64,000 bases of DNA. It comes from Ectorhizobium quercum. GTDB lineage: Bacteria > Pseudomonadota > Alphaproteobacteria > Rhizobiales > Rhizobiaceae. Where the stretch lies: positions 744,001 through 808,000 of the forward strand of contig NZ_JANFPI010000002.1 of NCBI RefSeq assembly GCF_026552795.1, given 5' to 3'. Shown here in pieces: positions 53,541 to 62,737 of this stretch (position 1 is its first letter; every line of letters starts with the position of its first letter). The notes under the pieces were generated by a model, which was given only the letters and a program-made list of their open reading frames with translations, did no database searches and had not been told where the DNA came from. A program made the translations under genes and the position numbers.

Positions 53541-55574
53541 ATGACCACCCCGCCCCGCATCAAGATCACCGACCTGACGCAAACGGATTTCGCAAACGGC
53601 GTTTCGTTTGGAGACACCGGCGTCTATGAAACGCTGTCAGGAAAAGCCGAGATTTCCGTCGACCCCGCCGATCCTTCTGTTTCGCATGCCTACGATATGG
53701 CGCTGGCCGGGCGTGACGATGACGGCCACGTCAGCGCGCAGACGGACATCTGGATCCTGCGCCCCAAGGATCCGGCAAAGGCCAACGGCACGATCCTTTT
53801 CGAATTCGTCAACCGCGGCAACAAGCGCTGCCTGCAATTCTTCAACAACGGCGCGCCGACCAACCGCCCGTCCTCCGCCGCCGACGCCGGCAACGGCTTC
53901 CTGATGCGGCAGGGTTACACGGTCGTCATCGCCGCATGGCAGGGCGACGTCCTGCCGGGCGACGGCCGCATGACCATCAAGGTGCCCGAAGCCACCGGAA
54001 ACGGAACGCCGCTTTCCGCCCGCATCAAGGTCGAGTTCATCTGCGATACGCCCGGCGTGACCTGCCTGCCGCTCTCCGGCAAGACAGGTACCTACAGCTA
54101 TCCGGCGCGGTCGCTCGATCCCGCCGCCGCACGGCTGCAAAGACGCCGCTATCCCCATGCGCAGCCGGAAACCCTCGGTTCGGATCGTTGGTCCTTCACG
54201 CAGGTTCTCGGCAATGGCGGTGGCCTGGCGCGCGGCGACGTGCAGGGCGGCGAGCAGGCGTTAATACCGTCCGCCTCGCATATCCACCTGCCGGAAGGTT
54301 TCCGGCCGGGCTGGATCTACGAACTGACCTATGAGGCGACGCGGCCGCTCGTGTTCGACATGGGCTTCATCGCCGTGCGGGAGCTGATCGCCTTTTTCAA
54401 GAACGACCGCAGCCCGGCCAATCCGCTCGCTGCCGGCGGCACGTTGCCGAAATTCGCCATCGCATGGGGACGCTCCCAGTCCGGACGCTGCATCCGCGAC
54501 TTCATCTACCGCGGCTTCAATGCGGATTACGCGGGGCGGCGCGTTTTCGACGGCATGCTTCCGCATATTTCCGGTGCCGGCAAAACGATGCTCAACCGCT
54601 TCGCCAACCTCGTCGTGGCGGCCTCGCGGCAATATGAGGACAATCTCAATCCGGCCGATCGCTTCCCGTTCTCCTATGCGATGAGCCGCGATCACATCAG
54701 CGGCCGCAAGGACGCCATCCTCAAACGGCCGGAGACCGATCCGCTGGTGATCCACACGCAGACGGCTTCCGAATACTGGCACCGGCGCGGATCGCTGGTG
54801 CATACGGACAGCCGGGGCAACGACCTCGAACTGCCGGAAACCGTCCGCTACTACTACTGGGCCAGCTCGCAGCACTGGTCCGATCCCACGCCGGCAAAGC
54901 CGCCGCTTGGCATCTGCACCAACCATCAGAACATCGTCTCGACGGTGGCCTTCTTCCGCGGCACACTGCTCCTGATGCAGAAGTGGCTGGAAGGCGAAGC
55001 ACCGCCGCCGAGCCGCTATCCGAAGAAGGCCGACGGGACGCTGGTAAGCTTCGAGGAATGGCGGGCGGCGTTTCCCGCCATTCCCGGCACTCTGCTTCCA
55101 AGGGAGCCCAATCTTCTGCCCGCTGTCGACTACGGACCGGGCTTCGACGAGGGCGCGCCCGCCCCGGCCGATCCCGCCGTCGATGCGAACAGGCACTATG
55201 CCGTTCTGGTGCCAGCCACCGATGCCGATGGAAACGATCGCGCCGGCCTTCTCGCGCCAATGGTTCAGGTGCCGCTCGGAACCTACACGGGCTGGAACCT
55301 GCGCGGCCGGGGCCACGGCTACGGTGCGCTGCACGATTTCTCCGGCAGCTATATCCCCTTCCCCGTGAGCGCTGAGGAACGAGCGCTGACCGGCGATCCC
55401 CGGCCGGCGATCCTGGAACGGTTCGATACCCCGCAAGACTATTCGGACGCCATCCGCCGCGCCGCGGAGACACTGTGCGCCGAAGGCTTCTACCACCCTG
55501 ACGATATCGAATTCGCAACAGCCATGACGCTCGGTTTCGGGGCGGTCAACCATCTCCACGATCTCTCGACCTGA
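53541..55574 (+). CDS. Large alpha/beta-hydrolase domain protein (PF20091 type), copy 1
   Basis: The 677-residue protein has GAGGAGC before the ATG at 53541. It is a large alpha/beta-hydrolase: an N-terminal beta-rich domain with FEFVNRGNKRCLQFFNNGAP and GYTVVIAAWQGDVLPGDGRM, then a nucleophile elbow in AWGRSQSGRCIRDFIYRGFN. Its C-terminal part includes PLGTYTGWNLRGRGHG and GSYIPFPVS. No signal peptide is present. The family's substrates are not known to me; esters, lactones or amides are all possible. A homologue in the same regulon lies at 59866-61824. Confidence 0.85.
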   Translation: MTTPPRIKITDLTQTDFANGVSFGDTGVYETLSGKAEISVDPADPSVSHAYDMALAGRDDDGHVSAQTDIWILRPKDPAKANGTILFEFVNRGNKRCLQFFNNGAPTNRPSSAADAGNGFLMRQGYTVVIAAWQGDVLPGDGRMTIKVPEATGNGTPLSARIKVEFICDTPGVTCLPLSGKTGTYSYPARSLDPAAARLQRRRYPHAQPETLGSDRWSFTQVLGNGGGLARGDVQGGEQALIPSASHIHLPEGFRPGWIYELTYEATRPLVFDMGFIAVRELIAFFKNDRSPANPLAAGGTLPKFAIAWGRSQSGRCIRDFIYRGFNADYAGRRVFDGMLPHISGAGKTMLNRFANLVVAASRQYEDNLNPADRFPFSYAMSRDHISGRKDAILKRPETDPLVIHTQTASEYWHRRGSLVHTDSRGNDLELPETVRYYYWASSQHWSDPTPAKPPLGICTNHQNIVSTVAFFRGTLLLMQKWLEGEAPPPSRYPKKADGTLVSFEEWRAAFPAIPGTLLPREPNLLPAVDYGPGFDEGAPAPADPAVDANRHYAVLVPATDADGNDRAGLLAPMVQVPLGTYTGWNLRGRGHGYGALHDFSGSYIPFPVSAEERALTGDPRPAILERFDTPQDYSDAIRRAAETLCAEGFYHPDDIEFATAMTLGFGAVNHLHDLST

Positions 55575-55607
55575 CCGCCGGGAACGGCCTCTACAAGAAA
55601 GACAGTC

Positions 55608-56777
55608 ATGAAGTACCTAGCCAAGAGAATTACAGGAAGTTCGAAAAAATCCTTCGGCATGTACGCCCGGGCCGCGGCGTTGCACGATACCGGCCGCGAT
55701 CTCATCCACATGGAACTCGGCAGCCCGCATGCCGACACGCCAAACGGCATCAAGCAGGCGACCATCCGGGCCCTGCTCGCCGGCGACGTGCATTATTCGC
55801 ATTTCCAGGGCATACCCAAGCTGCGCAAGGCGCTGGCGGAGAAGCTCTCGGCCAGGAACGGCCTCGACTACACGCCCGACGAGATCGTCGTCACCAACGG
55901 CCTGACCCATGCCTCGTTCGCTGCCTTCATGGCGCTGCTCGATCCGGGCGATGAGGTGATCCTGCTCGAACCCTATTATCCGCAGCATGTCGGCAAGATC
56001 GAACTCGCCGGCGCCAAGCCGGTTTTCGCCAGGCTGGATGCGGCCAACCGCTTCTCGATCAATCCGGCGCTGATCGAGGAAAAGATCACGCCGAAGACGA
56101 AGATGATCGCGCTGATCAACCCCTGCAACCCGACGGGCCGCGTCTATAGCCGCGAGGAACTACAGGGGCTTGCCGATCTCGCGATCAAGCACGATCTGCT
56201 GATCGCCTCCGACGAGGTGTACGAGGAAATCCTCTTCGACAATGCGAAGCACATTTCCATCGCCTCGCTGCCGGGCATGCGCGAACGCACGATCTCGATG
56301 TTCGCCTTCACCAAGAGCTTTGCGATGGACGGCTGGCGGATCGGCTACCTGACGGCGCCGTCGAACCTCATCGAGGGCATCCTGAAGATCACCACCAACG
56401 ACGTCACCCACGTCAATACCTTCATCCAGGAGGGCGCCTATGCGGCAGTGACCGGGCCTTCGGACGTGCTTCATGACCTCGTGGAGGAGGACAGGATCAA
56501 GCGCGACATCGTCGTCAGCCGCCTCAACCAGATGCCGGGCGTTACCTGTGACTGGCCGGAAGGCACCATCTACGCATTCCCGAATGTCGCCGCTCTCGGC
56601 ATCCCGGCCCAGTCGCTGGCCGAAACCATCCTGGACAAGGCCGATGTCGTTGTCGAGGCGGGCAGTTTCTACGGTTCGACCGGCGAGGGACATCTGCGCG
56701 TCTGCTTCGGCTCCCAGTCGACCGAACGCGTAACGGAAGCGATGAACAGGCTACAGCGCTTCTTCGGCTCGTTGTAA
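55608..56777 (+). CDS. Class I/II PLP-dependent aminotransferase
   Basis: The 389-residue fold-type I enzyme has VVTNGLTHASFAAFMALLDPGDEVILLEPYYP, then INPCNPTGRVYSREEL, SDEVYEEILFDN, and the PLP Lys in FAFTKSFAMDGWRIGYL. The C-terminal Arg that binds the carboxylate is in HLRVCFGSQS. It transfers an amino group between an amino acid and a 2-oxo acid; substrate unknown. Last gene of the oxidase operon, followed by a strong terminator. Confidence 0.92.
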   Translation: MKYLAKRITGSSKKSFGMYARAAALHDTGRDLIHMELGSPHADTPNGIKQATIRALLAGDVHYSHFQGIPKLRKALAEKLSARNGLDYTPDEIVVTNGLTHASFAAFMALLDPGDEVILLEPYYPQHVGKIELAGAKPVFARLDAANRFSINPALIEEKITPKTKMIALINPCNPTGRVYSREELQGLADLAIKHDLLIASDEVYEEILFDNAKHISIASLPGMRERTISMFAFTKSFAMDGWRIGYLTAPSNLIEGILKITTNDVTHVNTFIQEGAYAAVTGPSDVLHDLVEEDRIKRDIVVSRLNQMPGVTCDWPEGTIYAFPNVAALGIPAQSLAETILDKADVVVEAGSFYGSTGEGHLRVCFGSQSTERVTEAMNRLQRFFGSL

Positions 56778-56806
56778 CAGTTCCCCCCTGGAGCGAACCT
56801 CTTGCA

Positions 56807-56837
56807 CCCGCCATCCCATCCGGATGGCGGGCTTTTT
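56807..56837 (+). terminator. Strong terminator after the oxidase-hydrolase-aminotransferase operon
   Basis: CCCGCCATCC (56807-56816) pairs perfectly with GGATGGCGGG (56822-56831), followed by CTTTTTC. It lies 30 bp after the aminotransferase stop codon. Confidence 0.92.
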
Positions 56838-56915
56838 CATGCCTGCCGTGATTTCAGTAAAGCACCTAAAGCCATTTGCACGCACTCTGCCGTGGGAAGA
56901 CGGGAAGCCTCTTCG

Positions 56916-56953
56916 AAAAAAGAGAGGCGGCGGATCACGATCCGCCGCCTCTC
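56916..56953 (-). terminator. Strong terminator after binding-protein gene (minus strand)
   Basis: On the minus strand GAGAGGCGGCGGATC pairs with GATCCGCCGCCTCTC (arms 56939-56953 and 56922-56936), followed by TTTTTTCG (56914-56921). It ends the minus-strand operon 20 bp after the stop at 56974. Together with 56807-56837 it insulates the convergent operons. Confidence 0.92.
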
Positions 56954-56973
56954 ATCCACCGCGCCGCTTCTTC

Positions 56974-58560
56974 TCAGTTGACCTTCAGATCCTTCAGCAG
57001 AAGGGTCGAATCGGGCCGCATCACGCCCTCTATGTTCTCCTTGGCGCTCCAGACGAGGAAGGGCTGGTGCAGGAAAACGGCGTAGACCTGCTCCTTGCCG
57101 ATTTCGATGCCCTTCCTGTAAAGTTCCTGCCGCTCGGCCGGATCGAAGGTGATCCGGATCTCACGGGCGACCTTGTCCAGATCCTCGTTATGCCAGAGTG
57201 CCCAGTTGAAGAAGCCTTCGCCGGCTTCGGGATTGCGGGTCATCATCAAAGACGTGAAGGCGTCCTGGGTATCCCAGCTGCTCGCCACCCCGATCAGATG
57301 GAAACTCGAACTCGGGCCATTGACCAGCAGTTTGGCGAATTCCGGCCAGACATAGGTTTTCAGCCGGACATCGATGCCGATGCGCGCGAGCATCGAGACC
57401 GCCGCCTTGCAAATGTCTTCGGCATTCGCATAGCGTTCCGACGGGCAGTTGAGCTGGGCGGCGAAACCATCGGGATAGCCGGCCTCGGCGAGCAGCGCCT
57501 TGGCCCTTTCCACATCGGTGGGCCAGCGCTTGTCAAGATCTTCCTGATAGCCGCCGAAACCGGGAATGGAGGGTATTCCGACAACCCGGGCATTGCCGCG
57601 CATGATGCGGCTGACGATCACATCGGCGTCGATCGCCTGGGCGATCGCCTGGCGCACCCTGACATCCTTGAACGGATTGGCGTTCAGCGGATTGCCCTGC
57701 TTGTCCCAGACATCGAGGGCGACATCGCGGCTGCCATCCATTTCGAACTGCATCCACAGAAGCTGGGGCGCCTTGTTGATCTGGAGTTGGGGCGTTGCCT
57801 CGATGCGTTCGATATCCTGATAGGGAACATCGGAAATCAGGTCCACCTCGCCGGACAGCAGCGCGGAAACGCGAGTGGGCGTGGAGGTGATCGGTACATA
57901 GGTCGCCTCCGTCACATTGCCGCTTGCCTCGCCCCAATAATCGTCGAACCGCTCGAAAACGGTCCTCACATTCGGGTCGTGCTGCTTCAGCCGCATGGCG
58001 CCCGTGCCGTTCTCATGCCGCAGAGAATAGGCCTCGGTTCCGGTCGCACCGAGGCTCGGAATGGCCTCGAGGCCATTGGCTAAGGACCAGGCTTTGGACA
58101 TGATGAACATGCGCACCATCTTGTCCGGCAGAATCGGATCCGGCTGCTTGCTGGTCACGTCGACGGTCGTCGCGTCGACGGCCACGGCCTTCTCGATCTG
58201 GCCGAAATACGCGGCATAATAGCCGCTATCCTTCGAGCGCATGATGGAGAAGACCACATCCTCGGCGGTCATCAGGCTCCCATCATGGAACTTCACGCCT
58301 TCGCGGATCTTGAAGGTCCAGGTGAGGTCGTCCTTCTTCGTCCAGGAAACGGCGAGCCCCGGGGCGGGCTTCATATCCGGCGTCAAGGCGACGAGACTGT
58401 CGTAAACCTGTCGGAACAGCGCCGTCGTGGTGAAGTCGTTGGTACCGTGCGGATCGAAGGTCAGCGGTGAAACCGGCCCTGCGAACCGGAGCGCCTCCGC
58501 GTTCGCACCACCAGCTAGCAACGAGATTGCAAGCGCCGTACAGGCAAGAAATCGTTTCAT
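56974..58560 (-). CDS. Second peptide-type solute-binding protein (SBP_bac_5)
   Basis: The 528-residue protein has a Sec leader ending near GGANAEAL. It is closely similar to the DppA-like protein at 46959-48560: [62 protein letters not shown] and WDTQDAFTSLMMTRN all have counterparts there. It lies 69 bp downstream of the aspartoacylase-like gene in one operon and has no permease or ATPase of its own. It probably feeds the same DppBCDF transporter with a related ligand. Confidence 0.9.
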   Translation of the reverse strand: MKRFLACTALAISLLAGGANAEALRFAGPVSPLTFDPHGTNDFTTTALFRQVYDSLVALTPDMKPAPGLAVSWTKKDDLTWTFKIREGVKFHDGSLMTAEDVVFSIMRSKDSGYYAAYFGQIEKAVAVDATTVDVTSKQPDPILPDKMVRMFIMSKAWSLANGLEAIPSLGATGTEAYSLRHENGTGAMRLKQHDPNVRTVFERFDDYWGEASGNVTEATYVPITSTPTRVSALLSGEVDLISDVPYQDIERIEATPQLQINKAPQLLWMQFEMDGSRDVALDVWDKQGNPLNANPFKDVRVRQAIAQAIDADVIVSRIMRGNARVVGIPSIPGFGGYQEDLDKRWPTDVERAKALLAEAGYPDGFAAQLNCPSERYANAEDICKAAVSMLARIGIDVRLKTYVWPEFAKLLVNGPSSSFHLIGVASSWDTQDAFTSLMMTRNPEAGEGFFNWALWHNEDLDKVAREIRITFDPAERQELYRKGIEIGKEQVYAVFLHQPFLVWSAKENIEGVMRPDSTLLLKDLKVN

Positions 58561-58629
58561 GTGTTCATTCCCCTTTTTTGGTTCCGGACATACGTCCGCA
58601 GTCTGAAAGCGAATGGAGCGGCCCCCTTG

Positions 58630-59751
58630 TCAGTAGTGCTTCGGGTCCGGGAGCGGGTCCTTGCCGGCCACCTTGCCGACGACATCGTCGGCCTGGGCGA
58701 CGACCGCATGGCGGCAGGCGAACAACAGGCCGGCAGTCGCGCTGCGGATCGGGTGACGCACGGCATCGATCTCGCGGACGAAGGGCTGGACGACCTCGGC
58801 AATCACCTCGCCCTTTTCGATGAATTCGCCGAGACGGCGCTTGTAGACGACGATCCCCGGCACCGGCGTGCGGATGAACTCAACGCCTTCGAAACGGATT
58901 GCCTCCACCAGAGGCCTTGCGGGCGGGACGCTTCCCGCCACGCAGCCGTTCGCGGTGAGCAGGGCGAACAGGTTGCCTGCGTCGGCCTTCGCCTGCGCGT
59001 CGTCGACATGGCCCGACCCGCGCAGTTCCAGCGTGACGCTCAGACAGGCCTGCGGGATGGGAATGCCCGCTCCGAAATGCCTGGCGAGATCCGCCCACGG
59101 ACGACTGCACGCCGTATCGAAAAGCGGCGGGTAATCCGCATAAAAGATCAGCTGCGGATCGAGATGTCCGGCCAGCCTGTCCTTGAAGGGCAGCGTCCAG
59201 GGCGCCAGAACCGCAGCGAAGATCGCATCCTCCTCGGCATGCATGTCGAAGACGTAATCGGCATCGCAGGCGAGCCCGAGTAGCGTGAGGCGCAGGTCGT
59301 CAAGCTCTGTCTTCGGCACGCGCGATGCGATCACATCCTTCATCGCCTTGCGGATGAAAGCGACGTTTCTGTCGGCATCCTGCGTCAGGGCTCCCTCAAG
59401 CTGCGGCGCGGTAACGGCCGCCAGATCCAGAAAACCGCGGTTGAAATTGGCACCGGACGCCAGCGAATGACGTCCCAGATGCACGCCCAGAACGGTATCG
59501 CCGAGGCCGATCGGATTAGCGGCCGGAACGACGATAATCTCGCCGGCGATCCGCGAGGCGGCATCCGCCTCCTTCAGCATCGGCAGCAGGTGATGGGCGA
59601 TGACCATGCCCGGCGTCTCCGCCGCGTGAAGCCCCGCCTGGATATAGACCTTGGGGCGGGCGCCCCGCTCACCGAAACGATGAACCGTAAGGCTGCGTTC
59701 GACGCCGGCATTGGAAGCCTTCAGAACGATTTGCTCGGCAAGATAAGTCAT
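58630..59751 (-). CDS. Succinylglutamate desuccinylase/aspartoacylase-family zinc amidohydrolase
   Basis: The 373-residue protein starts at the ATG at 59751, where the conserved sequence begins; the open frame upstream is unremarkable. It has the zinc site QAGLHAAETPGMVIAHHLLPML (His and Glu), the substrate motif ANFNRGF and the third zinc ligand His in DMHAEEDAIF. The family removes acyl groups from amino acids or carboxylates by zinc-dependent amide hydrolysis. It lies upstream of a peptide-type binding-protein gene, consistent with deacylating an imported N-acyl compound. Confidence 0.88.
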   Translation of the reverse strand: MTYLAEQIVLKASNAGVERSLTVHRFGERGARPKVYIQAGLHAAETPGMVIAHHLLPMLKEADAASRIAGEIIVVPAANPIGLGDTVLGVHLGRHSLASGANFNRGFLDLAAVTAPQLEGALTQDADRNVAFIRKAMKDVIASRVPKTELDDLRLTLLGLACDADYVFDMHAEEDAIFAAVLAPWTLPFKDRLAGHLDPQLIFYADYPPLFDTACSRPWADLARHFGAGIPIPQACLSVTLELRGSGHVDDAQAKADAGNLFALLTANGCVAGSVPPARPLVEAIRFEGVEFIRTPVPGIVVYKRRLGEFIEKGEVIAEVVQPFVREIDAVRHPIRSATAGLLFACRHAVVAQADDVVGKVAGKDPLPDPKHY

Positions 59752-59780
59752 GGAGGAACTCGATTTTATATTGATGTTGT

Positions 59781-59792
59781 GATCAAATGATC
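59781..59792. promoter_or_regulatory. GATC palindrome operator 3, between aspartoacylase-like and hydrolase genes
   Basis: GATCAAATGATC lies 30 bp upstream of the aspartoacylase-like start and 74 bp upstream of the PF20091-type start. It is the reverse complement of operator 1. Confidence 0.65.
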
Positions 59793-59865
59793 TATTAATC
59801 TTTCCTATTGTCAATAGTCATCGCGTCCCGCGCCCCGCAATTTTGAATTCGTCGAGATTGTCCCC

Positions 59866-61824
59866 ATGTCCTCATCTGCCCGCCCCCTCATCTCGTTTCA
59901 GGAAACGAAGCGCATCTCGCCCGCCTATGACGGGCGGGAATTTGGAACCGCCGGGCCGTATGAATGGGTTTTCGGCACACTCAATTGCGAGATCGATCCG
60001 GACAGTCCGCGCAACAGGGACATTGCCCTTCTCGATCTGGCACCGCGAAACGCAGGCGGCTTCGTCGAATACGAAACCGAAATCGAGATTCTGAAACCGG
60101 TCGACGAGAGCAGAGGCAACGGGTGGCTTCTCTACGATGTGCTGAACCGCGGCACGAAGCGGGCAATCCAGCGCATCAACACGGGGCCGGCGACCAACAT
60201 GCCGTTCGCAAATGAGCATCTCGGAACCGCCTATCTTCTGGAGAGGGGCTTTACCGTCGTCTGGAGTTCATGGCAGGGCGACGTCCCGGCTGGCGCCGGA
60301 CGGATGCTGGCGAAGCTGCCGGTCGCGGCAAGGCCCGATGGGCCCTACACGGGCGCCTCCCGTGAGGAGTTCATCAAGGATGCTCGCGCGGCCATCCGCG
60401 AGGATACCATCGAAGAGGTTTCGGACAGCCTCTTCCGCTATCGCCTTGCCTATCCCGCCGCCGATATCGCCGACGCCTCCGCCAGCCTGACGGTGCGCCA
60501 GAACGAGGCCGATCCGCGCCAGACTCCGGCCGACCTGACCTGGCGCTATCTCGACGAAACCACGATCGAGATCGAGCATCCGGCAAACTTCGTCTTCGAC
60601 CGCGGCGCGATCTACGAATTCATCTACACGGCCAGGAACCCGGTGGTGATGGGGCTGGGGTTCAGCGCCGTGCGCGATACGCTGTCGTTCCTGCGCTACG
60701 GCGGGGCGGACGGCACGCCGCATCCCCTCAAGGCGTCCTATCGCAAGGCGCTGGGCTTCGGCCTCTCGCAAAGCGGTCGTTTCCTGCGCGACTTTCTCCA
60801 CCGCGGCTTCAACGCCGATCTTGCCGGCCGTCCCGTTTTCGACGCCGTGATGCCGCTCATCGCCGGGTCCCGCAAGATCTTCCTGAACGAGCCCTTCAGC
60901 CAGCCGGGCCGGTTTTCGCGCCAGCACGAGGATCACACGTTTCCCGGCGACCAGTTTCCCTTCGGCTATGCAGACCAGTTCGATCCCGTCAGCGGCAGGA
61001 CGGACGGTATCCTGAACCGTCCGGTTGCGGACGGCGTTTGCCCGAAGATCATGCATGTCGACACCGACTCGGAGTACATGTCCGCGCGCTCGTCGCTGGT
61101 CACGACGGATGCCGAAGGAAACGACGTCGCCCTGCCGGACAATGTCAGGCTCTACCTCGCCTCCAGCGTGGCGCATGGCGATTACGCCCTGCCGCCGGAA
61201 ATCGCCTCGGCGAAAGGAAACACCCTGACATACGGGACGCTGACGCGGGCGCTGATCGATGCGCTGGTCGAGTGGATCGAAAACGGCACACTCCCGCCGT
61301 CAAGTGTCTACCCGACCCGCGCGGCAGGGACGCTGGTCGATCCGGAGATCGCGGCACAGGCCTTCCCCAAGATCGGCAATGCCGAATTTCCGGCCCATAT
61401 CAACGCACTCCGGCTGACGGATCATACCTCCATGCCGCCCGCGACAGGCCAGCAGTACCGGGTAGGCATCAGCGCAATCGATAGCGACGGGAACAGCATC
61501 GGCGGCGTCCCCCATCCGCTGCTCATCGCCCCGGCGGGAACCCATACCGGCTGGCAGATACGCAAGGCCGGCTATGCCCAGGGCGAACTCTTCAATGTCT
61601 TCGGTTCCTACTGGCCCTTCGCGGCGACGCGCGCCGACCGCCTGCGGGACAACGATTCCCGCCCGTCGCTGGAAGAGCGCTATGGCAGCGAGCAGGCCTG
61701 GCGCGACGCCCTGGCCGAGGGACTGGCAGGGCTGGCCGACGAAGGCTTCCTGCTGGAGGAAGACAAGGCACGCATACTGGAACGCGCCGAAGCCGGCTAC
61801 TTCACGACATTCAACTTCATCTGA
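59866..61824 (+). CDS. Large alpha/beta-hydrolase domain protein (PF20091 type), copy 2
   Basis: The 652-residue homologue of the protein at 53541 has GYDGREFGTAGPYEWVFG-type N-terminus (PAYDGREFGTAGPYEWVFG), then YDVLNRGTKRAIQRINTGPA, GFTVVWSSWQGDVPAGAGRM, nucleophile elbow GFGLSQSGRFLRDFLHRGFN and GTHTGWQIRKAGYAQGELF. Both keep the SQSGR elbow and the TGW..R block, but overall they are divergent, so they may hydrolyse successive or alternative bonds. No signal peptide. Divergent from the aspartoacylase-like gene. Confidence 0.85.
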   Translation: MSSSARPLISFQETKRISPAYDGREFGTAGPYEWVFGTLNCEIDPDSPRNRDIALLDLAPRNAGGFVEYETEIEILKPVDESRGNGWLLYDVLNRGTKRAIQRINTGPATNMPFANEHLGTAYLLERGFTVVWSSWQGDVPAGAGRMLAKLPVAARPDGPYTGASREEFIKDARAAIREDTIEEVSDSLFRYRLAYPAADIADASASLTVRQNEADPRQTPADLTWRYLDETTIEIEHPANFVFDRGAIYEFIYTARNPVVMGLGFSAVRDTLSFLRYGGADGTPHPLKASYRKALGFGLSQSGRFLRDFLHRGFNADLAGRPVFDAVMPLIAGSRKIFLNEPFSQPGRFSRQHEDHTFPGDQFPFGYADQFDPVSGRTDGILNRPVADGVCPKIMHVDTDSEYMSARSSLVTTDAEGNDVALPDNVRLYLASSVAHGDYALPPEIASAKGNTLTYGTLTRALIDALVEWIENGTLPPSSVYPTRAAGTLVDPEIAAQAFPKIGNAEFPAHINALRLTDHTSMPPATGQQYRVGISAIDSDGNSIGGVPHPLLIAPAGTHTGWQIRKAGYAQGELFNVFGSYWPFAATRADRLRDNDSRPSLEERYGSEQAWRDALAEGLAGLADEGFLLEEDKARILERAEAGYFTTFNFI

Positions 61825-61900
61825 TATTGCCGACCGCTGTCCGTTCACATCGGACAGGCGACGCACTTCCCCGAACTTGCACAGCCCGGGGAAAGGCATT

Positions 61901-62587
61901 TCAAGGATCGAGCATGCCGTGCAGCAGCACCTGCGTCGCCTCGATGTCCTTGACCATCAATGCGCCGGCCCGCTTGGCGTCGCCGGCCCTGAAGGCATCT
62001 ATCATTTCATAATGATAGGTCGAATAGGGATGAATGACGCCGGCATCCAGCTGCTGCTCGACGAGATTCGACAGGATCCGCATATAGGGACCGTAGCGCA
62101 GCCAGAGCACCTCGATCATCTGCGGCAGGACTTCCGACCCCGAGCGTTCGTAGATCGAAAAATGAAACTCCTGGTTCTTGCGAAGCATCTGCCGGACCTT
62201 GCCTTCGCGTCCGAGCGCCTCATGCGCCTGCGCAAGAGCGAGGCAATGGTCGATCTCGTCTGTCGTCATGCGCTGTGCGGCAAGTTCCGTCGCCAGTCCC
62301 TCGAGGTTCGACCTGACCCGGCACAGGTCGTCCAGTCTTTCGCGCGACACCGCCGGAACCCGCGCCGAACCGTTATGGGCGACCTCGAGACCGTTCTCCG
62401 CCGCCAGCCGCCGCAAGGCCTCGCGCACAGGCATATGGCTTGTTCCGAACTGGTTCGCCAGCGAGGCGATAGTCACAGCCTGCCCCGGTTCGAACTCGCC
62501 CCACATAAGGGCATTCCGCAACTGCTCGTAGACACTGTCCTGCACAGTCGTTCTGGAGGAAACTTTAAGCAACTCGACGTTAATCAT
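61901..62587 (-). CDS. GntR-family regulator, FadR subfamily, predicted regulator of the peptide-type island
   Basis: The 228-residue protein starts at the ATG at 62587, where the domain begins; further in-frame ATGs lie upstream. It has a wHTH at about residues 15-80 (SLANQFGTSHMPVREALRRL) and an FCD domain with NQEFHFSIYERSG and YHYEMIDAFRAGDAKRA carrying His and Asp metal ligands. It is the only GntR gene in the 44.9-63 kb region. Three GATC palindromes in front of the transporter, oxidase and hydrolase operons, and a looser repeat before its own start, are its probable operators. Confidence 0.87.
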   Translation of the reverse strand: MINVELLKVSSRTTVQDSVYEQLRNALMWGEFEPGQAVTIASLANQFGTSHMPVREALRRLAAENGLEVAHNGSARVPAVSRERLDDLCRVRSNLEGLATELAAQRMTTDEIDHCLALAQAHEALGREGKVRQMLRKNQEFHFSIYERSGSEVLPQMIEVLWLRYGPYMRILSNLVEQQLDAGVIHPYSTYHYEMIDAFRAGDAKRAGALMVKDIEATQVLLHGMLDP

Positions 62588-62650
62588 ACGGATCTCAAAT
62601 TTTTCGATAGCCGACGTTACACGCAAACCCGACGGCCGAGAAATGATTTT

Positions 62651-62673
62651 TTGATCACAGGACACAAGATCAA
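62651..62673. promoter_or_regulatory. GATC inverted repeat operator 4, upstream of gntR
   Basis: TTGATC (62651-62656) and GATCAA (62668-62673) are inverted arms 11 bp apart, 64-86 bp upstream of the gntR start. The spacing differs from operators 1-3, so it may be two half-sites; autoregulation is inferred. Confidence 0.4.
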
Positions 62674-62737
62674 TCATAGCGTTCTCCATCCGCGAAAGAT
62701 CTTTCGTCACTCGCTACCACCTTCGGTTCTCCGCCGC

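Noticed and set aside
58585..58598. CGGAC-ATAC-GTCCG inverted repeat upstream of the second DppA-like gene
   Set aside because: Only 5-bp arms, no second copy, and the gene is probably co-transcribed with the aspartoacylase-like gene.
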